This document shows positions 16,301-21,730 of a stretch of DNA of 21,730 bases, in pieces. Position 1 is the first letter of the stretch, and each line of letters starts with the position of its first letter. Position numbers and translations under genes: made by a program. Source of the stretch: an uncultured Eubacteriales bacterium. GTDB taxonomy: Bacteria > Bacillota > Clostridia > Christensenellales > Aristaeellaceae. The notes under the pieces were generated by a model, which saw only the letters and a program-made list of their open reading frames with translations, did not search any database and was not told where the DNA came from. The stretch is taken from positions 1 to 21,730 of the forward strand of contig URJB01000039.1 in the NCBI GenBank assembly GCA_900548145.1, given 5' to 3'.

Positions 16301-16949
16301 AATTCGTCAGGCCATGGAAGAAGCCCGCGCCGGGGGCAGGGTCAGCTATACGGAATGTCTGCTGCTGTTCCAGTTTGGGTTCCTGTTTTATCTGGCCGGG
16401 CTGATGATGGAGCGGGCGTGGCAGGAGCCGGAGCTGCGGCCCCTGATGCCGGTGAAGCTGGTGGTCTGCATCGCCGGGAACGGCGGGCAGCTGATGAAGA
16501 CCCTTTCCAGGGAACAGGCGGACGGCTTGTGCCGCATGGCGCTGGAAGCCTTGAGCCGGGAGCATCCCACCGAAGCGCTGATGCCGGTGCAGAGCGACGC
16601 GCCCAAGCGGGAGGCGGCGCTGGGACTTCTGTATGAAGACGGCGACTTCCAAAGCACGCTGCAGAGTCGGGAACGCTGGAACGGGACCTTTACCGCGTCC
16701 GGCCAGCCGGAAGAAAACCGGCTGACGGCCTATCTGCTGCGCTTCGCCAAGGCTTTCCCGCAGGCGGCGAACCGGCTGTTCGGCAGCGTCTGCTCGGAGG
16801 ATCCCGCGCGCGGCAGCGTGCGGCTGGCTCCGTCCGCCCGGATGGAACTGGAAACCATCTGGGCCAACGAACGGGCCAAACACCCGGAGGACGACTTCGC
16901 CGCGTGGGTCGGTAGCCTGACGGCCTTGAAACAGCTATGGAAAATTTGA
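13377..16949 (+). CDS. Large protein with actin/Hsp70-type ATPase core (unknown function)
   Basis: This 1190-aa soluble protein has an actin-superfamily (ASKHA) ATPase core in its last 520 residues. Phosphate-1 is GLDFGSIATTVML (676-688), phosphate-2 is LNLDIGGSTADLSLWL (879-894) and the adenosine motif is VVCIAGNGGQL (1029-1039). These three motifs in order and spacing, with Asp678 and Asp882, indicate a working ATP site. The first 665 residues contain no motif I know; they include a mixed alpha/beta region and several Leu/Glu-rich helices. There is no signal peptide or membrane segment, so it should be cytoplasmic. The order and size are reminiscent of SrfB-like proteins, but this needs a profile search. 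Its start overlaps the tubulin-like gene, and the next gene follows after 18 bases. Confidence 0.8.
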   Translation: MRDEAEKRRLDRQTPYLSLLPEMDEGMHIGYQEKAGIQCDGNQKPREWLENFARFLKTPGREVGYAIPDVLASEQQLRRLARLPWEQAMAHQEMRDYRGILALLLLWDLLAEDGSCAELRLYTMEPDERGGFVRAVGEALSPARAREGLQVFTLCRTQSEHPEPVPLCLLSHSMVLMPAANLGDLSRLLPPSVRWYDREKRCFLDPCGYLDERMISVLVPRLRLLAALNEDVSAHSPIYSPEAPLCALLNRMIREILQSRKNGRQRLNAGDENAVRAFRTRVMAVYGLGRQETGLRLTREHLPCQLNGWEKNPLLKQLVNAEYPLPELPEGEEVQLYLLDGAAFARQSDAALLEPAGTEGEDALLRRIGEEIALLDRWDEGWQRQMSQTLAELADEIENRTGLCPCIPGLLWQWSAEYAAMPHYGDSCITLRYPEDTSVRSVSPLLNALLGEGADGWLAEPFSQGLLMAEGETTPFAPEMTPYLRVEGAKKTTWFAPPLSQSLARWLEEAGERPGEHEPHLLPESLCCRLLPEGVAEARFALGCRVDAPEGLRRGQITFVRRYRLCALPEEGGASVLDAAALPSVTVWPNVRLNGGQWRQYFIHSHQPENLDVWSLSQEGWVQGLWKTAENRRWQTACVERFPAMIVLKRGGISLGALVNDRPVTLIRHEEEAAAGLDFGSIATTVMLRLGEKTQPAALPEGLHGRLLGHSEEAWLTDEFLSEQTDASACYSVMEMFGDEPEKWRGVLQDGHIYAPRSLTALLNKPSRSLYYDLKWSDENYALRCLRLFLKQVMLQTSLAALLSGAPALSWRVSMPGALPPYRQEAYLEMVRGLAREVAKETGMPLSARFPAVLYALENQADGWYFLSRSEVDARGGYLNLDIGGSTADLSLWLGGKNHAAAESSLLLGCRQMLYASFARGHGAEFATDFAQNSGPMAEAAAIIANRLDHPGSLGREAQKTMLLMDDFFAAYAPEIRQAMEEARAGGRVSYTECLLLFQFGFLFYLAGLMMERAWQEPELRPLMPVKLVVCIAGNGGQLMKTLSREQADGLCRMALEALSREHPTEALMPVQSDAPKREAALGLLYEDGDFQSTLQSRERWNGTFTASGQPEENRLTAYLLRFAKAFPQAANRLFGSVCSEDPARGSVRLAPSARMELETIWANERAKHPEDDFAAWVGSLTALKQLWKI

Positions 16950-16967
16950 CGGAAAGAGGGAAAAACG

Positions 16968-17990
16968 ATGCTGTATTTTGAAAACGATTATTGCGAAGGA
17001 GCCCATCCGGCCATCCTTCGGCGGTTGATGGAGACAAATCTGGAAAAGCAGCCCGGCTACGGCCATGACGCTTACTGCGACAGCGCGAAGGAAAAAATTC
17101 TGTCGGCCTGCGGTTGCCCGGAGGGGGACGTGTACTTTCTGGTGGGCGGCACCCAGACCAACGCCACGGTGATCGCCTCGCTGCTGCGCCGCTATGAGGG
17201 CGTGATCGCCGCCGCTACGGGGCATATTGCCGCTCATGAGGCGGGAGCTATCGAGTTCACCGGCCACAAGGTACTGACCCTGCCCCAGCATGACGGCAAG
17301 CTGGACGCGGGGGAAGTGGAGCAATATCTGGTAGACTATTATCATGACGGCAGCTATGACCATATGGTGTTCCCCGGCATGGTGTACATCTCCCATCCAA
17401 CGGAATATGGGACGCTGTATTCCCTGCGGGAGCTGGAAGCCCTGTCCGACGTTTGCGCCCGGTATCATCTGCCGCTGTTTCTGGACGGGGCCCGGCTGGG
17501 CTATGGGCTGGTCAGTCCCGGAACGGACGTGACCCTTCGGGATATTGCCCGGCTGACCACGGTGTTTTATATCGGCGGCACCAAAGTGGGCGCTCTTTGC
17601 GGCGAAGCCGTGGTGTTCCCGAAAGGTGCGCCGGAGCATTTCTTCACCATGGTCAAGCAGCAGGGCGCGCTGCTGGCCAAGGGCCGGCTGCTGGGCATAC
17701 AGTTCGACACGCTGTTTACGGACGATCTGTATGTCAGCATCAGCCGCAACGCCATTCGGGCGGCGGAACGTCTCCGGGCGATCCTGCGGGCCAAGGGCTA
17801 CCGCTTCTTTATGGAAACGCCCACCAACCAGATCTTCGTCATTCTGGAAAACGGGGAAATGAAGCGGCTGGGCGAAAAGGTGAAGTTCAGCTTCTGGGAA
17901 AAGCTGGACGAAGGGCACACGGTGGTGCGCTTCGCCACCAGCTGGGCCACGGACTTGAACGAGATCGAAGAACTGGGAAAGCTGCTGTAA
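16968..17990 (+). CDS. Threonine aldolase / beta-eliminating lyase family PLP enzyme
   Basis: This 340-aa fold-type I PLP enzyme resembles low-specificity threonine aldolases, which split L-threonine or allo-threonine into glycine and acetaldehyde. Visible features are FENDYCEGAHPAI at the N terminus, FLVGGTQTNATVI (cofactor phosphate loop), FLDGARLGYGL with the pyridine-binding Asp173, and YIGGTKVGAL with Lys206 as the Schiff-base lysine. The length is normal for the family. GAAAGAGGG stands seven bases before the ATG at 16968. It is the last gene before the terminator at 18007 and lies 18 bases after the ATPase gene. It is therefore probably co-transcribed with the unknown module, but nothing in it suggests a mechanistic link. 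Substrate specificity is not determined by sequence. Confidence 0.9.
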   Translation: MLYFENDYCEGAHPAILRRLMETNLEKQPGYGHDAYCDSAKEKILSACGCPEGDVYFLVGGTQTNATVIASLLRRYEGVIAAATGHIAAHEAGAIEFTGHKVLTLPQHDGKLDAGEVEQYLVDYYHDGSYDHMVFPGMVYISHPTEYGTLYSLRELEALSDVCARYHLPLFLDGARLGYGLVSPGTDVTLRDIARLTTVFYIGGTKVGALCGEAVVFPKGAPEHFFTMVKQQGALLAKGRLLGIQFDTLFTDDLYVSISRNAIRAAERLRAILRAKGYRFFMETPTNQIFVILENGEMKRLGEKVKFSFWEKLDEGHTVVRFATSWATDLNEIEELGKLL

Positions 17991-18006
17991 TACGGCATGA
18001 AAAACA

Positions 18007-18035
18007 GCGCGGCCTTTGCGGTCGCGCCGTTTTTT
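18007..18035. terminator. Bidirectional terminator after the aldolase gene
   Basis: GCGCGGCC (18007-18014) pairs with GGTCGCGC (18020-18027, one G-U) around TTTGC; TTTTTT follows at 18030-18035. A run of A's on the left side (17999-18004) gives a U-tract for minus-strand transcription from the regulator pseudogene. Confidence 0.85.
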
Positions 18036-18072
18036 GTGTGCAAGCCGGATCGTCCCATAGAAAACGGCGGTA

Positions 18073-18541
18073 TCAATCGAACGTTTTCCTGTAAATTTCA
18101 TAGGCGGAGGCACATTCTTCCGCCGGTGATCCCGTTTCGCTCACAAGGTAGTCAACGGCGGCCTGCTCGGTTTCGAAGCGCCGCAGCAGCAAGGCAGCCT
18201 CCGAAAAGCTTTTTAAAGAATGCTGAAATTCGTCAAAGCTGATCTCTTTGGAGGATGCGTCATACAACCGGCGTTCCAGCAAATGCAGCAGATGGCTGTC
18301 CGCCGCATTTTGCTCCTGTCCCTCCGGGAGAAAATCACCGGCGAAGAATTAATTTTTCGATGGAAATTTGCAAGAGTTCGCAAAGGGAATGGTACAGGCT
18401 TGCGTCCGGCAGACAAACGCCATTTTCCCAGTTGGAAACGGAGCGGTCGGTCACGCCTAACGCTTCGGCCAGCTGCCGCTGGGTCAGTTTCTTCCTTTTT
18501 CGGCACGCCGCCATAAACGCGCCGATTTTCTGCTGATCCAT
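18073..18541 (-). pseudogene. XRE-family helix-turn-helix regulator, disrupted by a frameshift
   Basis: The first 68 codons (18541-18335) encode an intact XRE DNA-binding domain: RKRKKLTQRQLAEALGV, then TDRSVSNWENGVCLPD, then SLCELLQISIEKL, ending LILRR and a TGA. A second frame then continues to 18073 with FLPEGQEQNAADSHLLHLLE, then RRLYDASSKEISFDEF and on to YEIYRKTFD. The joint length of 469 bases is one more than a multiple of three. Dropping one A from TTAATT near 18348 would read ISIEKLFFAGDFLPEGQ, exactly what relatives of this regulator show at this point. The start ATG at 18541 has AAAAGGAG upstream. It may be a true pseudogene, a sequencing error, or a short DNA-binding-only protein. 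Any regulated target is unknown. Confidence 0.75.
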
Positions 18542-18561
18542 ATGCATCATCTCCTTTTGGC

Positions 18562-18590
18562 ATTGTAGACGATGAAGGAAAAGAAAAACA
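18562..18590 (-). promoter_or_regulatory. Possible promoter for the XRE-type regulator
   Basis: On the minus strand TACAAT (18567-18562) lies 17 bases from TGTTTT (18590-18585). The -10 is good and the -35 weak. It is placed just upstream of the AAAAGGAG ribosome site. Confidence 0.4.
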
Positions 18591-18648
18591 CGAAACAAAT
18601 CTGGAATCCAGTGCTGATTTCGCTGTTTTTCATCCAAAGGCATTGATG

Positions 18649-18685
18649 AAAAAACCGTCACAGCAGGGAAAGCTGCTGTGACGGT
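18649..18685 (-). terminator. Rho-independent terminator of alaS
   Basis: A perfect 13-bp stem pairs 18654-18666 with 18673-18685 around a 6-base loop. On the minus strand it is followed directly by TTTTTT (18654-18649). It lies 34 bases after the alaS stop. Confidence 0.92.
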
Positions 18686-18718
18686 TCGCTTGTTTTTCCG
18701 TTGGACGGAAGGTTTCCC

Positions 18719-20536
18719 TTACAGAATGGGGGTTTCGTCCTCCGCCGTGGTGCCGATGACGGCCTTGATGCGGCGCACTCCGGCAGAGGAACTTTCTTCC
18801 TTCTGGATCTTGAAGCTCTTCAGGTCGCCGGTGTTGGTGGCGTGAGGGCCGCCGCAGATCTCTTTGCTGTACGGGCCCATGGTGTAGACCTTGACGTTCT
18901 CGCCGTACTTGCTGGTGAACAGGCCGATAGCGCCCTGCGCCTGAGCCTCCGGCACGGTCATTTCCTCGCACACGATGGGGGCGTGAGCGTCGATGGCTTC
19001 ATTCACCAGCCGCTCCACCTCGGCGATCTCTTCCTTGGTCATTTTGCGGCCGAAGGAGAAGTCGAAGCGCAGACGCTCGGCGGTGATGTTGGAGCCCTTC
19101 TGAGCCACTTCGTCGCCCAGTACCTTGCGCAGGGCGGCGTGCAGCAGGTGCGTGGCGGTATGCAGACGGGCGCTTTGGGCGCTGTGATCCGCCAGACCGC
19201 CCTTAAAGCGCTGCTCCGCGCCCGCCTGGCTGGTGGCCTGATGCTTCTTGAAGCACTCCTTGAAGCCTTCCATATCCACGGTCAGTCCCGCATCCTTGGC
19301 CAGTTCGCAGGTCATTTCCACGGGGAAGCCATAGGTGTCGTACAGGTGGAAAGCGCTTTCACCGTCGATGCGGCCGTCCTTCACCCGCTGAGCCAGCTTC
19401 TCAAATTCGCGGTTGCCCTGCTTCAGAGTCTTGGCGAAACGGGTCTCCTCCAGCGCCAGCTGATCCAGCACGAAGGCCTCGTTGCGCTTCAGCTCGGGGT
19501 ACACGTCCTTATACTGCTCAATGATGACCTTGGCGATCTCACCGGTGAAACCTTCGGGCATCCCGATCTCCATGCCGTAGCGGACGGCGCGGCGGATCAG
19601 GCGGCGCAGTACATAGCCCTGATCCACATTGGCGGGGCTGACGCCGCGGTCGTCGCCCATGATGAAGGTGGAGGTGCGCATATGGTCGGCGATGATGCGG
19701 AAGGCCTTGGTGGTGGCTTCGTCCTCGCCGTAGGTCTTGCCGGAAAGCTCGGCGATCTTGCCCAGAATGTTTTCGAACAGGTCGGTCTCATAGACGCTCT
19801 TTTTGCCGTTGAGCACGCAGATGGTGCGCTCCAGACCCATGCCGGTATCCACGTTCTTCTGGGCCAGAGGCTCGAAGGTGCCGTCTTCCTTCTTGTTATA
19901 CTGCATGAACACGTCGTTCCAGATCTCCAGATACCGGCCGCAGGAGCAGGCGGGGGAGCAATCCGGGCCGCAGGGCTCCTTATCGGTGATGATGAACATT
20001 TCGGTATCCGGGCCGCAGGGGCCGGTGACGCCGGCGGGGCCCCACCAGTTGTTCTCCTTGGGCAGGTAGAAAATGTGGTCGTCGGCAACGCCGCAGCTGC
20101 GCCACAGATTGGCGCTTTCCTCGTCACGGGGGCAGTCCTGATCGCCGGCGAACACCGTGAAGGCCAGACGGTCCTTAGGCAGGCCCAGATACTTTTCGCT
20201 GGTCAGAAATTCCCAGCTCCAGGGGATCATTTCCTTCTTGAAATAATCGCCCAGAGACCAGTTGCCCAGCATTTCAAAGAAAGTCAGGTGGCTGAAATCG
20301 CCCACGTCCTCGATATCGCCGGTGCGGACGCACTTCTGCACGTCGGTCAGGCGGGTGCCCGCGGGATGCTTCTGGCCCATCAGATAGGGTACCAGCGGAT
20401 GCATACCGGCGGTGGTGAACAGAACGGTAGGGTCGTTTTCCGGAATAACGGAAGCACTGGAGATCACAGCGTGACCGTGATCTTGAAAGAACTTCAGGAA
20501 CATGGCGCGCAGATCGGCGGAATGATAGGTCTTCAT
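18719..20536 (-). CDS. alaS: Alanyl-tRNA synthetase, short form lacking the C-terminal domain
   Basis: This 605-aa enzyme charges tRNA-Ala. The class II catalytic core is intact (FTTAGMHPLVPY; FEMLGNWSLGDYF; RYLEIWNDVFMQY; DTGMGLERT). The tRNA-recognition helices follow, then an editing domain with the zinc-type residues HTATH (His459, His463) and CGGPH (Cys561, His565). The protein stops about 40 residues later, whereas most bacterial AlaS proteins are about 870 residues and continue with the DHHA1/C-Ala region. It is terminated cleanly by a stop and terminator, so this looks like a natural short form rather than a broken gene. It may be the only AlaS or a second copy; that cannot be seen here. 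The start is the ATG at 20536 with TTAGGAGAG upstream; an ATG at 20569 would add 11 residues without a ribosome site. Confidence 0.95.
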   Translation of the reverse strand: MKTYHSADLRAMFLKFFQDHGHAVISSASVIPENDPTVLFTTAGMHPLVPYLMGQKHPAGTRLTDVQKCVRTGDIEDVGDFSHLTFFEMLGNWSLGDYFKKEMIPWSWEFLTSEKYLGLPKDRLAFTVFAGDQDCPRDEESANLWRSCGVADDHIFYLPKENNWWGPAGVTGPCGPDTEMFIITDKEPCGPDCSPACSCGRYLEIWNDVFMQYNKKEDGTFEPLAQKNVDTGMGLERTICVLNGKKSVYETDLFENILGKIAELSGKTYGEDEATTKAFRIIADHMRTSTFIMGDDRGVSPANVDQGYVLRRLIRRAVRYGMEIGMPEGFTGEIAKVIIEQYKDVYPELKRNEAFVLDQLALEETRFAKTLKQGNREFEKLAQRVKDGRIDGESAFHLYDTYGFPVEMTCELAKDAGLTVDMEGFKECFKKHQATSQAGAEQRFKGGLADHSAQSARLHTATHLLHAALRKVLGDEVAQKGSNITAERLRFDFSFGRKMTKEEIAEVERLVNEAIDAHAPIVCEEMTVPEAQAQGAIGLFTSKYGENVKVYTMGPYSKEICGGPHATNTGDLKSFKIQKEESSSAGVRRIKAVIGTTAEDETPIL

Positions 20537-20587
20537 AACGACAGTCTCTCCTAACGTGTTGCAAATCATGGGTTTCGCACAACCTTC

Positions 20588-20616
20588 ATTATAGAAGAAA
20601 GCCTTTCCCGTGTCAA
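20588..20616 (-). promoter_or_regulatory. Consensus sigma-A promoter for alaS
   Basis: On the minus strand a perfect TTGACA (20616-20611) and a perfect TATAAT (20593-20588) are separated by exactly 17 bases. Start of transcription is expected near 20581, leaving about a 45-base leader, too short for a T-box. Confidence 0.93.
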
Positions 20617-20663
20617 TGCGAAAGCGGAAAAGGCCGTCAAAAAATGCGAAAACAGGGCGCTTT

Positions 20664-21404
20664 TCAGCGCAGAGAGGCGAGAAATTCCTTCAGAGCCGTC
20701 ACATAGGGATAATTTCCGTTTTCGTCCTTATGGGTGGAACCGGCACAGTGGCCGCCCGGAAGCTCCTTGAGGAAAACGGGCGCGTCCGGCTGGAAATGGC
20801 GGATGCTTTGGTACATCAGCAGGTTCTGCTCCGGGCGGCAGGGGATATCCTCGGCATTATAGATCAGCAGCAGGGGCTTCGTTAGCGGCCGCTGACCCAC
20901 GTAATACAGGGGCGCTTCTTCGTCGATGCGCTCGGCCCGGCTGTCGATGCCGCGCTGGCGCAGCATATTATAGTGGGTGGTTTGCTGGGAGCTTTCGGAC
21001 ACATAGGCCAGAATGGAAGTCTCGTCCACGCCTGCGTTATGCAGCAGCGCACCGTTCAACGCCAGCATCATGGTGATATAGGCGCCCGCCGACTGACCGG
21101 AGATCACGAACCGTCCGCCGCAGCCGCAGTCCTGGCCGTGCTTCTGCAAAAACGCCACGCTCCACGCCGCGTCCAGCAGAAAGTCGGGAAACCTTGCGCT
21201 GGGGAACATGCGGTATTCCACGGACGCGAAGCCCAGTCCCAATGCGGTGACGGATTCCGCCAGCGGCTCCGCGTCCCGGCGGCTGCCAGCTTCGAAACCG
21301 CCGCCATGGAACCAGATCAGTGTATCGAAGCCGTCCTGATCGGGGGCATAGAGATCCAGATGCATCCCGTTGGAGCCATAGGGGATATCTTTGGTGATGC
21401 GCAT
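20664..21404 (-). CDS. Alpha/beta hydrolase fold esterase
   Basis: This 246-aa cytoplasmic hydrolase resembles the hormone-sensitive-lipase/BD-FAE group of carboxylesterases. The oxyanion-hole motif WFHGGGFEAGS comes first, then the nucleophile elbow SGQSAGAY with Ser105. The probable acid is Asp186 in YNAEDIP and the histidine is His219 in LPGGHCAGS, completing the triad in the expected order. No signal peptide is seen. The natural ester is unknown; deacetylation of sugars or small esters is typical of the family. I chose the ATG at 21404, preceded by AAAGGAAG. The frame runs upstream to 21632, but that part lies in the hairpin-rich region and has Pro/Arg-rich composition unlike a gene. The gene points toward the alaS promoter with no clear terminator of its own. 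Confidence 0.88.
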   Translation of the reverse strand: MRITKDIPYGSNGMHLDLYAPDQDGFDTLIWFHGGGFEAGSRRDAEPLAESVTALGLGFASVEYRMFPSARFPDFLLDAAWSVAFLQKHGQDCGCGGRFVISGQSAGAYITMMLALNGALLHNAGVDETSILAYVSESSQQTTHYNMLRQRGIDSRAERIDEEAPLYYVGQRPLTKPLLLIYNAEDIPCRPEQNLLMYQSIRHFQPDAPVFLKELPGGHCAGSTHKDENGNYPYVTALKEFLASLR

Positions 21405-21520
21405 GGGCGCACTTCCTTTCTGGCGAGTTTTGGGGGATAAAGGGTGTTTCGGCTTGGATGGGGGAAAATCCTGCCGGACAGCGGGGAAAGTATGCGCTGG
21501 TCTTGGCAGGGGTAGGACAT

Positions 21521-21730
21521 GCCGACTCCGGCGTAGATTTGAAATTGCCGTCCTATGGGGGCTCGCTAACTTCGGTGCCCGAAGATTTCCAAAGGGCGAG
21601 CGGAAAGCCCTTTGGTGCGCCCGTAGGCGCATACTTATTGCCCCGGCGGGCTTGACGCGCCGACTCCGGCGCGGACGGTGGGGCTGCCGCCCCGAGGGGG
21701 GCAGTACTTTCTTTCGAAGCGAAAGAAAGT
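21521..21730. repeat. Hairpin-array intergenic element at the window end (incomplete)
   Basis: No gene is supported in 21405-21730. From 21521 a series of stem-loops follows one another: GCCG-ACTC-CGGC (21521-21532), CTTCGG/CCGAAG (21570-21584), CCAAAGGGC/GCCCTTTGG (21589-21615), TGCGCC/GGCGCA (21616-21631), CGCGCCG/CGGCGCG (21656-21673), a GC-rich CTGCC/GGCAG pairing, and ACTTTCTTTCG/CGAAAGAAAGT (21706-21730). The 13-mer GCCGACTCCGGCG occurs twice (21521, 21659). This looks like a composite intergenic repeat, cut by the window edge. Confidence 0.65.

Noticed and set aside
18701..20554. 617-codon plus-strand reading frame opposite alaS
   Set aside because: It is the mirror of a strongly conserved alaS frame in GC-rich DNA; no ribosome site and no recognisable domain.
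20537..20581. T-box riboswitch before alaS
   Set aside because: The leader after the predicted transcription start is only about 45 bases, too short for a T-box, and no specifier/antiterminator pair is visible.
20655..20675. Terminator for the esterase gene (GCGCT-TTTC-AGCGC)
   Set aside because: The stem is only 5 bp, overlaps the stop codon, and the T-run is 15 bases away; too weak to list as a feature.
21458..21655. 65-codon plus-strand frame in the terminal region
   Set aside because: It lies entirely in the hairpin array, with no ribosome site; more likely repeat-derived than coding.

Overview
The window reads as a stretch of chromosome from a GC-rich, low-oxygen Gram-positive bacterium, most likely a gut clostridium of the Oscillospiraceae/Ruminococcaceae type. 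The evidence is indirect: strong AGGAGG-type ribosome binding sites, TTG and GTG starts, queH, rubrerythrin, a T-tailed terminator after most transcription units, and hairpin-rich intergenic repeats. The species cannot be fixed from the sequence alone. No rRNA, tRNA, CRISPR array, transposase or phage gene was seen.

Layout. (1) 1-48 is the 3' end of tuf (EF-Tu), closed by a strong bidirectional terminator. (2) 120-5548 is a minus-strand run, in transcription order queH, birA, two tandem copies of a structured repeat, a DUF6056-like polytopic membrane protein, a P1/S58-family peptidase, acpS and an APH-fold phosphotransferase. Two of its gene pairs overlap as ATGA. (3) 5549-5667 holds two divergent promoters. 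(4) 5668-6678 encodes a secreted Ig-like plus CHAP cysteine hydrolase, and a third repeat copy follows its stop codon. (5) 6996-7538 is rubrerythrin, followed by a terminator-like structure. (6) 7655-17990 is a tight plus-strand operon: GT4 glycosyltransferase, vWA-like lipoprotein, 4-TM protein, tubulin-like GTPase, 1190-aa protein with an actin/Hsp70-type ATPase core, and a threonine-aldolase-like PLP enzyme, closed by a terminator at 18007. (7) 18073-18541 is a frameshifted XRE-type regulator. (8) 18719-20536 is a short alaS with a consensus promoter, then an alpha/beta hydrolase (20664-21404). (9) The last 200 bases are an array of hairpins that runs off the window.

The most interesting unit is the 9022-16949 module. 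A tubulin-family and an actin-family nucleotide-binding protein are translationally coupled to each other and sit beside a surface lipoprotein with a degenerate vWA metal site and a small integral membrane protein. That arrangement suggests a membrane-spanning, nucleotide-driven assembly: cytoplasmic GTPase and ATPase, membrane adaptor, external lipoprotein. Its function is unknown to me. The second notable signal is the roughly 175-bp repeat. Its three copies share orientation relative to the upstream gene, begin at that gene's end in two cases, carry compensatory stem changes, and one copy supplies the last 13 residues of BirA.
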